Source: Wyeomyia smithii
Lineage: Eukaryota; Arthropoda; Insecta; Diptera; Culicidae
Assembly (NCBI RefSeq): GCF_029784165.1
Contig: NC_073694.1
Span: 166,126,118 to 166,190,117, forward strand
Length of the DNA: 64,000 nt
Direction: 5' to 3'
A program made the position numbers and the translations under genes. The notes beneath the pieces are model-generated. The model saw only the letters and a program-made list of their open reading frames with translations, did not search any database and was not told the origin of the DNA. Every line of letters starts with the position of its first letter. Positions within the stretch are counted from its first letter, which is position 1. Of this stretch, positions 47,726-60,390 are shown one piece after another.

Positions 47726-48471
47726 CAGGAAAATTCCATCCGCTACGTATTTTTAACGCAGTAGCCGTTTTTTCAATTATAAACGAGAGGACAGTCGACA
47801 AACCGGTGTGCAATTTGGCTGATATCCGTACGATGTGAATTATATCGTGCTCGTTGGTGATGAAAATTGTTTGTAATTTAGTAGAACAACACGGAAGCAC
47901 AAGTGAGGGCGAAAAGGACGACAAGACAATTGTTTCGTGCAGTAATATAACAATACATATAACGAAAATATTATTATTCATGATAATTTCACAATCCACT
48001 TTCCTATTTTTTCACATCAAATATAAAATGAAATCTGAATTTTCTCTTCAATATTACTTCTAATCAAAGAGCTAAATAGCATTTTTAAGAATGTAAAGAT
48101 TTATGACAGAAGGAAACAGTCACGCGTTTTGATAATTGGGTTTCGCAGCACCGCAAATAAATTCTTGTTGCATCAAATATGTTGTTCGTAAATAGTCAAA
48201 TTTGATGCAAGGGCCTTACGATCGCTTACCTGTCGCCAGTAACCACCAGGCTACAACACACTTTCGAAAGTTAGATGAAACAAAGTACAGTAATAATACA
48301 CTGGTTCGTGAACATGCCACTGGTAGAAACATATTGGATATTAGCCAACTTCTGAATTATTTTGGATATAAGCCAAAATTGTTTCACCTCTGCTGCCTTC
48401 CCAAATGCATTTTTTGACAATCGGCTTACGTACGGACCTTGTTTAGGGTGTTAACCGTCTTGAGAAACTGT
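47726..48471 (+). repeat. Block Y: second copy of 45159-45904
   Basis: A 746-bp direct duplication at an offset of 2567 bp, taken from inside the TATT-flanked TIR element but lacking both its ends. All frames over 60 codons are identical, so it is recent. A short TA run joins it to repeat X copy 2. Confidence 0.95.
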
Positions 48472-48480
48472 ATATATATA

Positions 48481-48615
48481 TAAAATTAAACAACGACAAT
48501 CAGTGGCTAGAAAACGTGTCACAGTAAAATTCACAACAAAACTTGAATGCAAAGTTTTAATTTGATCAATCTGTTTCCAGCATGCATATGAGAGCAGTCG
48601 GGAAAAAGAAATCAA
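48481..48615 (+). repeat. 135-bp direct repeat X, copy 2
   Basis: Second copy of 47581-47715. Sequence diverges immediately after 'atcaa' at 48615. Confidence 0.95.
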
Positions 48616-49381
48616 CTCAAAAAACCAATTCAAATTTCATTTAAATTATTGTTGTGGTTTGAATTTTAATTTTGGTTAAAACACTAACCTGGCGAGTGCA
48701 ATTGCACTTGTTGCAGAAGAGTTAACACCCAAACAACACACTTGCTGGTTACCAACCAGCATTTTTTATCTAGCTCGTATCACTTTTTTTTTTAATCCGC
48801 TAGATTTTCAACTGCACTGCACTGACCGATGATATCCACCGCACTTCACCTTTTACCACCTAAGTTTTACGGTTTTATTCACAAAAAACAAATATTTTCA
48901 CATTGCTGCCTTTCAGCAAATTTATCACCGAAAAAACCACGCACTATTGGCCAGCAGCCGGACAAACACTTTAAAAACTTTTGAAACCGCCGCGACAGTC
49001 TTGTTGTTTTTTACACACGCGAAACTATTTTTTTTTGCCGAGCGCGAAATAATCGAACTTTTATTACCAACTCGATTGAAAATAAAAACTGCGCTACGTT
49101 TGCTATCGATGAGAATAAAGAAAGTTCAACACACACACCAATACAATAAACCGTGCATCTGTTTGCGCGACGTTGCTATCGGTGAGAATAAGGTCTGCGC
49201 CAATGCGAGAAAGACAGAAAAAAACCGAAAGAATATGCCCGGCGCCAAAAGAGAAAGACGAAAAAACAGAAAAAGAGCGTCCAGCGCACACACCAATGCG
49301 AGAGATCGTGTATTTCGAGCGAATTTCGTTCAACCCGCATGAATTTTGAGAGAAGCGGGTCGGATGGTCCGAATCGCGTTC
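48616..49381. other. Right flank of the 14-kb segment, no gene supported
   Basis: Contains small palindromes (gtgcaattgcac at about 48698; gctggttaccaaccagc at about 48744). The 131-codon plus frame 48947-49342 is Lys/Arg/Asn-rich and repetitive ('gaaagacagaaaaa'), not a convincing protein. Confidence 0.45.
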
Positions 49382-49401
49382 CATGAAATTCTGACTGGGA
49401 C

Positions 49402-50029
49402 ACCGACCCCGCAATACGTTCTCTCAGAGAGAAAACAGCACTCATCTCCCATTGTATCGACGAGCGTCATCGGTTTAACCTTACCGAAACCAAAATATTG
49501 GACTTCACACACAGGAAATCATCTCTGAGCTTGCTCGAGATGGTATGGATCTACAACGACACATCCACAGTCAACAAACGCACCGACGTAGACGGACTAA
49601 ATGCTACATTCGCTGGCATCTTGCATGCAATAGACAAACACAGAAACAAACAGCAACAGATAGTAAACAGCATCAACTAGATTACAGTAATACCCACAAG
49701 AGTAGTGACAACACGCCGAAGCAGTAAAGTATAGTGAACTTTAAAAACCATACAAAAAAGTTTATTTTTCAAAAGCACATAGAACAATCAAACACCTTTG
49801 ATGTACATAACAGGACGCTTACACGTAGAAATATTACAGTTAATGACGATAGACAGAAACCTAGTAAGTACACGCAACGCCTATACACTCCTCACACTAA
49901 ATTGTTAAAATGTTTTATACAGTAATTCCCGGAAGAAGGCTAAATACACTCAGCCGAAACGTAGGACAGTAGACAAACTTCTGTTTTGATCTTTTAAGAG
50001 AAGACTGCAAGCCGAAACACCATAAATTT
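49402..50029 (+). mobile_element. Penelope-like element 2, plus-strand partner, part B
   Basis: Resumes the frame left at 35381 with TDPAIRSLREKTALISH, runs through ETKILDFTHRKSSLSLLEMV to VNSIN and a stop at 49678-49680, then the 3' region, ending 'gccgaaacaccataaattt'. It mirrors 33832-34470 in inverted orientation. The following aaaaattctta (50030-50040) is the right TSD of the whole PLE pair. Confidence 0.88.
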
Positions 50030-50040
50030 AAAAATTCTTA

Positions 50041-52534
50041 AGTAAAAAGTCAGAAATACAAATGCAGAAGTAAAAAAATAGAAGTAAAAAAGTCAGAGAT
50101 AAAAAATCAGAAATGAATGTTCAGAACAGAAAAAACAAGAGTGCGAGGTCAGAAGTGAAAAGTCAGAATCAGAATATCGGAAGTAAAATATGAGAAATAA
50201 AGATGCAGAAGAACAAAACTTCAAAGGAAAAATTCAGACAAAAAAATTCACTTGCAATATGTCAGAATTCAAAATCAGACGAAGAAAACAAACTCAGAAA
50301 TAGAAAGTCGGAAGAAAAAGGTCAGGAAATAATTCAGAAATCAAAAGTCGGAAGTGAAAAATCAGAACTCAGAAATAAGAAATCAGCACTAAAAAGTCAT
50401 AAGTGAAGGGACAGAATAAAAATATCAGAAGAAAAAAGTTAAAAACAAAAAGTCAAACGTAAAAAGTCAGGAATAAAAATCCAGAAGTAAAAAGTCAGAA
50501 GTAAAACGTCAGAAGTGATAATCCAGAAATCAAATGCCAAAAATACAAGGTCGGAATAAAAAAATCGGATACAAAAATACAGTCGGAAATAAAAAGTCTG
50601 AAGTAAAAATGCAGAAGTAAAAATTTAGAAATAAAAAGTCGGATATATGAAGCTAGAAGAAAAAAAATAATAGTAAAAAGTCGGAAGTAAAAAATGAAAT
50701 TAAATATCAGCAGTAAAAAGTTAGTAATAAAAAATCCAAAGTGAATTGTCTGAAGTAAAAACCAGAAGTGGAATGTCAAAAGTAAAAACCAGAAATAAAA
50801 AAATCAGAAAAAAGTGAAAAAAAAAGTCGGAAATGCAGGAGTAAAAATTTAAAAAAAAAAACGGATATAAGAAGCTAGAAGAAAAAAAATTAATAGTAAA
50901 AAGTCGGAAGTAAAAATAAGAAATAAAATATCAGCAGTAAAAAGTGAGTAATAAAAAATCCAAGTTGAATTGTCTGAAGAAACAGTTGTCTGAAGAAAAA
51001 AATCAGAAGTGATATGTCAGAAGTAAAGAGCCAAAATAAAAAAATAGAAAAAGTGAGAAATAAAGAAAAGTCTGAAGTGAAAATGCAGAAGTAAAAATTT
51101 AGAAAAAAAAAAGACGGATATAAGAAGCTAGAAGAAAAAAATTAATAGTAAAAAGTCGGAAGTAAACATAAGAAATAAAATATCAGCAGTAAAAAGTGAG
51201 TAATAAAAAATCCAAAGTGAATTGTCTGAAGAAACAGTTGTCTGAAGAAAAAAATCAGAAGTGATATGTCAGAAGTAAAGAGCCAAAATAAAAAAATAGA
51301 AAAAGTGAGAAATAAAGAAAAGTCTGAAGTGAAAATGCAGAAGTAAAAATTTAGAAAAAAAGACGGATATAAGAAGCTAGAAGAAAAAAATTAATAGTAA
51401 AAAGTCGGAAGTAAAAATAAGAAATAAAATAAATATTTTAAGTGAGTAATAAAAAATCCAAAGTGAATTGTCTGAAGAAACAAATCAGAAGTGAAATGTC
51501 AGAAGTAAAAAGCCGAAATAGAAAATAGAAAAAAGTGAGAAATAAAGAATCAGAAGTGAAAGGTCAGAAATAAAAATTCAGTAAGACAAAGTCAGAAGTG
51601 AAAAGACAGAACTGAAAATTCAAAAATAAAAAAAATGTAGAAGCAAAAAACAAAAGACTGAATAAAGCGATCAGAAGCAAAAAGTCAAAAATAAAAAGTC
51701 AGAAATAAAAATTCAGAAGAGAAAAGTCGAAAGTAAAAAATTTGAAGCAGAAAATCAAATATAAAAATTCTGCAGTAAAAAGTCGGAAGTAAAACGTCGG
51801 AAGTAAAATTTCAGAAATAAAAAGTCGGAAGTAAAAAATCAGAGTTGAAAGGTCAGAATAAAAAAATCAGCAGTAATAAGTCAGGTATAAGAATTAGAAA
51901 TAAAAATTCAGAAGCAAAAAGTCGAAAGTAAAAAATCGCAAGTGAAAGTCGTAAGAAGTATAAAAGAGTAAAAAGGAAAAGAACAAATGAAAAGTAATAA
52001 CGAAAAATGAAAACCACAATAAAATTGAAAAGTGAAGAGTCAACAGTAACGTGAAAAGTAAAACGTTGAAAATAAGACGTGAAGAGTTGAAAGTGAAGAG
52101 TAAAAAGTAAAAAAAAAAAGTAAAAAGTAAAACGTGAAAGATGTAAAGTAAAAAGTAAAAAAGTAAAACGTAAAAAGAAAAAAAAAGAAAGTAGAAATAA
52201 AAACAAAATATTAAAAAAAAGTAAAAAATAAGAAGTAAAAAGTAAGAAGTAAGAAGTTAAAAGTAAAAATTAAATAGTAAAAAGTAAAAAGTAAAAAGTA
52301 AAAAGTAAAAAGTGAAAAGTAAAAAGTAAAAAGTAAAAAGTAAAAAAAAATAAAAAGTAAAAAGTGAGAAGTAAAAAGTGAAAAGTAAGAAGTAAAAAGA
52401 AAAAAGTAAAAAGTAAAAAGTAAAAAGTAAAAAGTAAAAAGTAAAAAGTAAAAAGTAAAAAGTAAAAAGTAAAAAGTAAAAAGTAAAAAGTAAAAAGTAA
52501 AAAGTAAAAAGTAAAAAGTAAAAAGTAAAAAGTA
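50041..52534. repeat. Heptamer satellite, right part, degenerate with ~245-bp higher-order unit
   Basis: Continuation of 33330-33801: 'aaaaagtcagaagt' variants (two heptamers). Between about 50860 and 51450 a ~245-bp block marked by 'ggatataagaagctagaag' recurs at 50863, 51115 and 51365 with a related copy at 50641. Toward 52250 the array becomes nearly pure AAAAAGT. Confidence 0.9.
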
Positions 52535-53652
52535 GAGCATGAGCATGAGCATGATTGACCGCCCGCGGTTGCTACTCTGTTATTGCCAGATCAGCAGTTA
52601 TTACACAGAGAACCAATAGATGATGCTTGGGACCAACATGCATCCTCAATGTGTAAAAACTGGTGACCTTAATCTGTTTATTAGGCAATACCAGCGCCGG
52701 CCGCATCCGAATGCAGGTCGAAGGAGGAGTTTGTATAGGAAAATGTTGACGTGATACTCGCTTTATGGAAGCCGAGAACACCTCTGCACTTTCACGAGAA
52801 ATCTCTGGGAAGTTGGAGAAAGAGCAAGGTATACAGCAGGGTTCGTTTTGGTAAACGATGCACTGATTTCGAGCGTCGGGTTCTTTAGAACAAGTGTCGC
52901 GCCATTACATCCGCCACGATAATCATAATGCGATTCGAAATGATTCAGTTTGACAATGTAACACCACAATAATAAATCGAACGCAAGGATACTGGATCTT
53001 TGACCGAATTGAGAAAACTTCAAATGATTGAATTTCTCCTTGTAAGGTGATCCTCTTTATACCGAAAGCTATTGCGCGTTGGTGATCTATCTGAAAATAA
53101 AACGGCCTCATGAAAGGTATAAACGCGGAGTTTCTTGGGGTTCGGTCAACCGGATATTTTCTATCTAATAGATCGACTAACGACGTCTCTCGTATTCACT
53201 TCGTCTGCTCTGAAAAGAAAACAATCCCGCGAAAAACACACCTGAAAAACGGAATATAAAAATGTTGCGCGCTTATTACGGAAACGAACCATGAGTATCT
53301 TTCTTGCCAAACACCGCGATCCTCTGCGTACGACGCGCGTTAAGTAGCCTTTGCCACATGTAGCAACCAGCTATTTGTCAATCCCAAGTACACGTCGGCT
53401 GACGTGATTCTTTGAAAGCTATACATCGCGTTTTCGTTAGTCACGATATTTATCGACCGAACGAAATTTTCGGCTAAATGGTCACTGTGAGACATGAACA
53501 AGTATCTGGGTATACCCCGTGAAATCACTTCATTTCGAAAACGTTCATATGAGCAAAACGCTCTCGAGCCGGAAACGCGGTTTACACCGAAGCATTACGC
53601 ACGACCGCTAATTTCCCTTCTGCCGACGCAGACGCTCGGGGACACGACATTT

Positions 53653-53653
<1 letters not shown>
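52535..53653 (+). mobile_element. GAGCAT-family retroposon, copy B (3'-truncated, 1.1 kb)
   Basis: Begins with GAGCAT repeats and 'gattgaccgcccgcggttgc', is clearly homologous to copy A (18882), and ends at 'gacacgacattt', where copy A continues. It is embedded in AAAAAGT repeats on both sides and has no tail. Confidence 0.8.
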
Positions 53654-53697
<44 letters not shown>

Positions 53698-53700
53698 TAA

Positions 53701-56104
53701 AGCATGAGCATGAGCATGAGCATGATTGACCGCCCGCGGTTGCTACTCCGTTATTGCCAGATCAGCTGTAATAACACAGAGAACCAGCGGATGATGTTTG
53801 GGATTAACATTCATCCTCAATGTGTTAAAACTGGTGACCTTAATCTTTATATTAGGCGATACCAGCGCCGGCCGCATCCGAATGCAGGTCAAAGAAGGAG
53901 TATTCATAGGAACATGTTGACGTGATACTCGCTTTGTTGGAAGCCGAGAACACCTCTGCACTTCCACGAGAAATCACTGGGATGTTGGAGGTGAGGGAAG
54001 GGTTTGCAGCTGGGTTCGTTTTGGTAAACGATGCGCTGATTTCGAGCACCGGGTTCATAACAACTAATATCGCGCCTATGAAATAATTATATTCACCGCG
54101 AAAATTAAAACGGGTTCCGAACTCATTCTGTTTGATGATGTAACACTGAAAAAACGAAACGCACGCGACCTATAATTGAACGCACACTGGACCTATAATT
54201 GAGTTGATCCCGGACCTACAATTGAATTGAGACAACTCAAATGTTCGGACATCTCCTTACGAGGTCATAATGTAACTGTAACCGTATGTAACCGTGAAAC
54301 CGAAACGTATTCATTGATTTATATTAGTCAACTATATAATGTTACTAAAGCTACGAATCACGAAAGTTGTATCCACGTTAATGCCCCTCCACTCCTATGT
54401 TGTGTTGAAGTGACCCTTTTGGCTACCAACAACTATTACGCGTTGATGATCAATCTGTAGAAAATACGATCTCATGGATGGTATCGACGCGGAGTATCCA
54501 GATATTTGGTCACCAGCACATCTGGCTTTATGCCTAATAAATTTCTCGTATACTGTTCGTCTATTTAAAAAAAAAAACTATTTCATGATTTGAGACCGAT
54601 TAAAACACGAAAGACCATGGAAAAATGTGTGTGGTTTACTTGGAAGAAACACAAAATTTATAATTTCGTTCATGGAATCGAATTAAACCAACAAGCAATA
54701 AGTATGTTGTTGGGGCCACGTACACGTGTGCGTGGTTTGTATCATAAAACATACAATTTCTATATAGCGCTTGAACGAGTCCGTTGATACGATGAGTAAC
54801 CTGTGACACCTATTAAGTATGAAAACTGGCAGAGTTGCATGCATTCAAAGCCTTATAATTTGAAAAATGCAAATATACAACCATACATAATACAAACAGT
54901 GTTTATTTACAAAGGGCCAAATCAATCACAATCCGAGTATACATGAGCTGGTTTCATTTCCACCTATAAGATTACAATATGGTGAACTGAGAGAAAAGTT
55001 TATTTGTAACAATATTTGCGCAAAAGCTAGAAAAATCATAAATTGCAAAACGGTAACGATCATATATTTCCTAATCTCGCGCGCGGTAAATAAATATTTG
55101 ACTATATAGTTAGACAATCGATATGTAAGTGGAGCGGAATATTTAACTGACCGATTCTGGCTCATTCATATTTACTAACGTTCTGCTTATCACGTTCAAA
55201 GATTTTTAGCACGCGCTCATTACGGAAAATAGTACACATCGGTAAGCCGAGCTCGAGCGATTGATCGAACGGCTCAAGAAAATGAACCACGGTTCTTTGC
55301 GCGCTAAAACGGATGGTTCGCCCGAGACCGAAGTTTACCGAAACAGCACGATCCATCAATCTCGCGAATAATTGTTAACTATGAGGCGTTTATTGAGACG
55401 GTGAGTGACCGGTTCAGAGCCGCTTTTGGTAAAAAACTGTTTTGCCCACTTCTACTTCAGATTGCATGTAAAAGAACACAAACACCGTTACTTATCTTCC
55501 AATTCCCTTCACATCTGTGAATCGTTGGGCCAGTGCGAGCAGCAGTCCCGGTAATTTGATACACACTATCAAGATATGCACACTACCACCACGAAACTGC
55601 GAAACAAAGAGCCGCGAGACAATAACACAATCTAAAGTTTTCTGAACAATTTAACCAATTCCGCTAGAACAATCATAATTTCACCGATAAAACGCACTAA
55701 ATCGATTTCACTACACTCGATTTCCGTTTCGTCCAATTTTTCTCCCGAAAACTAGGTATATGAATTTTTCATCATCTCTCGACGTTCAATTTTCCAACTT
55801 GTTCAACTCTTTCTACACACACAACACACAGTGATGAGAAGCAAACTAAAACCAGCTGCAAGCGACGGTGGCGTAGTACCACTCTATATGCTATTGCAGC
55901 CATTTTGTCAATCGATGTTTACGGCATTACTACACTCAATTGGTGGATGTTTCGCAACAAACATAACACAACAACTCTTCCAAAAAACACTTGTAAATTT
56001 AAAAAAATAAACGCACTTCGCGATAACATTTATAACGAACACGCACAACATTAAAGCAGTTTTCTTCCTATATAACACGCGAGCGAAAATTTGTACGACC
56101 GATC
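53701..56104 (+). mobile_element. GAGCAT-family retroposon, copy C (2.4 kb)
   Basis: Same 5' start as copies A and B. Internal blocks parallel copy A ('gtatgaaaaactggc' region at 20018 and 54818). The last ~700 bp (55440-56104) does not match copy A. It ends at 'gaccgatct' against the AAAAAGT array. No long ORF. Confidence 0.75.
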
Positions 56105-57779
56105 TAAAAAGTAAAAAGTAAAAAGTAAAAAGTAAAAAGTAAAAAGTAAAAAGTAAAAAGTAAAAAGTAAAAAGTAAAAAGTAAAAAGTAAAAAGTAAAA
56201 AGTAAAAAGTAAAAAGTAAAAAGTAAAAAGTAAGAAGTAAAAAGTAAAAAGTAAAAAGTAAAAAAGTAAAATGTAATAAGTAAAAAGTAAAAAGTAAAAA
56301 GTAAAAAGTAAAAAGTAAAAAGTAAAAAGTAAAAAGTAAAAAGTAAAAAGTAAAAAGTAAAGAGTAAAAAGTAAAAAGTAAAAAGTAAAAGGTAAAAGTA
56401 AAAAGTAAAAAGTAAAAAGTAAAAAGTAAAAAGTAAAAAATAAAAAGTAAAAGGTGAAAAGTAAAAAGTAAAAAGTAAAAAGTAAAAAGTAAAAAGTAAA
56501 AAGTAAAAAGTAAAAAGTAAAAAGTAAAAGTAAAAAGTAAAAAGTAAAAAGTAAAAAGTAAAAAGTAAAAAGTAAAAAGTAAAAGGTAAAAAGTAAAAAG
56601 TAAAAAGTAAAAAGTAAAAAGTAAAAAGTAAAAAGTAAAAAGTAAAAAGTAAAAAGTAAAAAATAAAAAGTAAAAGGTAAAGAGTAAAAAGTAAAAAGTA
56701 AAAAGTAAAAAGTAAAAAGAAAAAGTAAAAAGTAAAAGGTAAAAAGTAAAAAGTAAAAAGTAAAAAGTAAAAAGTAAAAAGTAAAAAATAAAAAGTAAAA
56801 GGTAAAAAGTAAAAAGTAAAAAGTAAAAAGTAAAAAGTAAAAAGTAAAAAGTAAAAAGTAAAAGTAAAAGTAAAAAGTAAAAAGTAAAAAGTAAAAAGTA
56901 AAAAGTAAAAAGTAAAAAGTAAAGAGTAAAAAGTAAAAAGTAAAAAGTAAAAAGTGAAAGTAGGAAGTAAAAAGTAAAAAGTAAAAAGTAAAAAGTAATA
57001 AGTAAAAAGAAAAGAGTAAAAAGTAAAAAGTAAAAAGTAAAAAGTAAAAAGTGAAAAGTAAAAAGTAAAAAGTAGAGAGTAAAAAGTAAAAAGTAATAAG
57101 TAAAAAGTAAAAAGTAAAAAGTAAAAATTAAAATGTAAGAAGTAAAAGGAAGTAAGAAGCAAGAAGTAAAAAGAAGTTAGAAGTAAGAAATAAAAAGAAG
57201 TAAGAAATAAGAAGTAAGAAGTAAGACGTTAGAAGTAAAAAGTAAGAAGTGAGTAGTACGAAGTAAGAAGTAAGAAGTAAGAAGTAAGAAGCAAAAAGGA
57301 AAAAGTTAGAAGTAAGAAGTAAGAAGTAAGAAGTAAGAAGTAAGAAGTAAGAAGTAAGAAGTAAGAAGTAAGAAGTAAGAAGTAAGAAGTAAGAAGTAAG
57401 AAGTAAGAAGTAAGAAGTGAGAAGTAAGAAGTAAGAAGTAAGAAGTAAGAAGTAAGAAGTAAGAAGTAAGAAGTAAGAAGTAAGAAGTAAGAAGTAAGAA
57501 GTAAGAAGTAAGAAGTAAGAAGTAAGAAGTAAGAAGTAAGAAGTAAGAAGTAAGAAGTAAGAAGTAAGAAGTAAGAAGTAAGAAGTAAGAAGTAAGAAGT
57601 AAGAAGTAAGAAGTAAGAAGTAAGAAGTAAGAAGTAAGAAGTAAGAAGTAAGAAGTAAGAAGTAAGAAGTAAGAAGTAAGAAGTAAGAAGTAAGAAGTAA
57701 GAAGTAAGAAGTAAGAAGTAAGAAGTAAGAAGTAAGAAGTAAGAAGTAAAAAGTAAAAAGTAAAAAGTAAAAAGTAAAA

Positions 57780-57812
<33 letters not shown>

Positions 57813-58759
57813 AAAATAAAAGAAAAAAGTAAAAAGTAAAAAGTAAAAAGTAAAAAGTAAAAAGTAAAAAGTAAAAAGAAAAAAGTAAAAAGTAAAAAGT
57901 AAAAAGTAAAAAGTAAAAAGTAAAAAGTAAAAAGTAAAAAGTAAAAAGTAAAAAGTAAAAAGTAAAAAGTAAAAAGTAAAAAGTAAAAAGTAAAAAGTAA
58001 AAAGTAAAAAGTAAAAAGTAAAAAGTAAAAAGTAAAAAGTAAAAAGTAAAAAGTAAAAAGTAAAAAGTAAAAAGTAAAAAGTAAAAAGTAAAAAGTAAAA
58101 AGTAAAAAGTAAAAAGTAAAAGGTAAAAAGTAAAAAGTAAAAAGTTAAAAGTGAAAAGTAAAAAGTAAAAAGTAAAAAGTAAAAAGTAAAAAGTAAAAAG
58201 TAAAAAGTAAAAAGTAAAATGTAAAAAGTTAAAAGTAAAAAGTAGAAAGTAAAGAGTAAAAAGTAAAAAGTAAAAGTAAGAAGTAAAAAGTAAAAAGTAA
58301 AAAGTAAAAAGTAAAAAGAAAAGAGTAAAAAATAAAAAGTAAAAGGTAAAAAGTAAAAAGTAAAGAGTAAAAAGTAAAAAGTAAAAAGTAAAAAGTAAAA
58401 GGTAAAAAGTAAAAAGTAAAAAGTAAAAAGTAAAAAGTAAAAAGTAAAAAACAAAAAGTAAAAGGTAAAAAGTAAAAAGTAAAAAGTAAAAAGTAAAAAG
58501 TAAAAAGTAAAAAGTAAAAAGTAAAAAGTAAAAGTAAAAGTAAAAAGTAAAAAGTAAAAAGTAAAAAGTAAAAAGTAAAAAGTAAAAAGTAAAAAGTAAA
58601 AAGTAAAGAGTAAAAAGTAAAAAGTAAAAAGTAAAAAGTGAAAAGTAAAAGTAGGAAGTAAAAAGTAAAAAGTAAAAAGTAAAAAGTAAAAAGTAAAAAG
58701 TAATAAGTAAAAAGTAAAGAGTAAAAAGTAAAAAGTAAAAAGTAAAAAGTAAAAAGTGA

Positions 58760-58805
<46 letters not shown>

Positions 58806-59365
58806 TAATAAGTAAAAAGTAATAAGTAAAAAGTAAAAATTAAAATGTAAGAAGTAAAAGGAAGTAAGAAGCAAGAAGTAAAAAGAAGTTAGAAGTAAGA
58901 AATAAAAAGAAGTAAGAAATAAGAAGTAAGAAGTAAGACGTTAGAAGTAAAAAGTAAGAAGTGAGTAGTACGAAGTAAGAAGTAAGAAGTAAGAAGTAAG
59001 AAGCAAAAAATAAAAAGTTAGAAGTAAGAAGTAAGAAGTAAGAAGTAAGAAGTAAGAAGTAAGAAGTAAGAAGTGAGAAGTAAGAAGTAAGAGGTAAGAA
59101 GTAAGAAGTAAGAAGTAAGAAGTAAGAAGTAAGAAGTAAGAAGTAAGAAGTAAGAAGTAAGAAGTAAGAAGTAAGAAGTAAGAAGTAAGAAGTAAGAAGT
59201 AAGAAGTAAGAAGTAAGAAGTAAGAAGTAAGAAGTAAGAAGTAAGAAGTAAGAAGTAAGAAGTAAGAAGTAAGAAGTAAGAAGTAAGAAGTAAGAAGTAA
59301 GAAGTAAGAAGTAAGAAGTAAGAAGTAAGAAGTAAAAAGTAAAAAGTAAAAAGTAAAAAGTAAAA

Positions 59366-59398
<33 letters not shown>

Positions 59399-60344
59399 AA
59401 AATAAAAGAAAAAAGTAACAAGTAAAAAGTAAAAAGTAAAAAGTAAAAAGTAAAAAGTAAAAAGTAAAAAGTAAAAAGTAAAAAGTAAAAAGTAAAAAGA
59501 AAAAAGTAAAAAGTAAAAAGTAAAAAGTAAAAAGTAAAAAGTAAAAAGTAAAAAGTAAAAAGTAAAAAGTAAAAAGTAAAAAGTAAAAAGTAAAAAGTAA
59601 AAAGTAAAAAGTAAAAAGTAAAAAGTAAAAAGTAAAAAGTAAAAAGTAAAAAGTAAAAAGTAAAAAGTAAAAAGTAAAAAGTAAAAAGTAAAAAGTAAAA
59701 AGTAAAAAGTAAAAAGTAAAAAGTAAAAAGTAAAAGGTAAAAAGTAAAAAGTAAAAAGTTAAAAGTTAAAAGTGAAAAGTAAAGAGTAAAAAGTAAAAAG
59801 TAAAAAGTAAAAAGTAAAAAGTAAAATGTAAAAAGTCAAAAGTAAAAGTAGAAAGTAAAGAGTAAAAAGTAAAAAGTAAAAGTAAGAATTAAAAAGTAAA
59901 AAGTAAAAAGTAAAAAGTAAAGAGTAAAAAATAAAAAGTAAAAGGTAAAAAGTAAAAAGTAAAAAGTAAAAAGTAAAAAGTAAAAAGTAAAAAGTAAAAG
60001 GTAAAAAGTAAAAAGTAAAAAGTAAAAAGTAAAAAGTAAAAAGTAAAAAATAAAAAGTAAAAGGTAAAAAGTAAAAAGTAAAAAGTAAAAAGTAAAAAGT
60101 AAAAAGTAAAAAGTAAAAAGTAAAAAGTAAAAAGTAAAAAGTAAAAGTAAAAGTAAAAAGTAAAAAGTAAAAAGTAAAAAGTAAAAAGTAAAAAGTAAAA
60201 AGTAAAGAGTAAAAAGTAAAAAGTAAAAAGTAAAAAGTAAAAGTAGGAAGTAAAAAGTAAAAAGTAAAAAGTAAAAGGTAAAAAGTAATAAGTTAAAAGT
60301 AAAGAGTAAAAAGTAAAAAGTAAAAAGTAAAAAGTAAAAAGTGA

Positions 60345-60390
<46 letters not shown>

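Noticed and set aside
48947..49342. 131-codon plus frame rich in Lys/Arg/Asn
   Set aside because: Repetitive composition from a GA-rich stretch, no motif and no splice or promoter signals.
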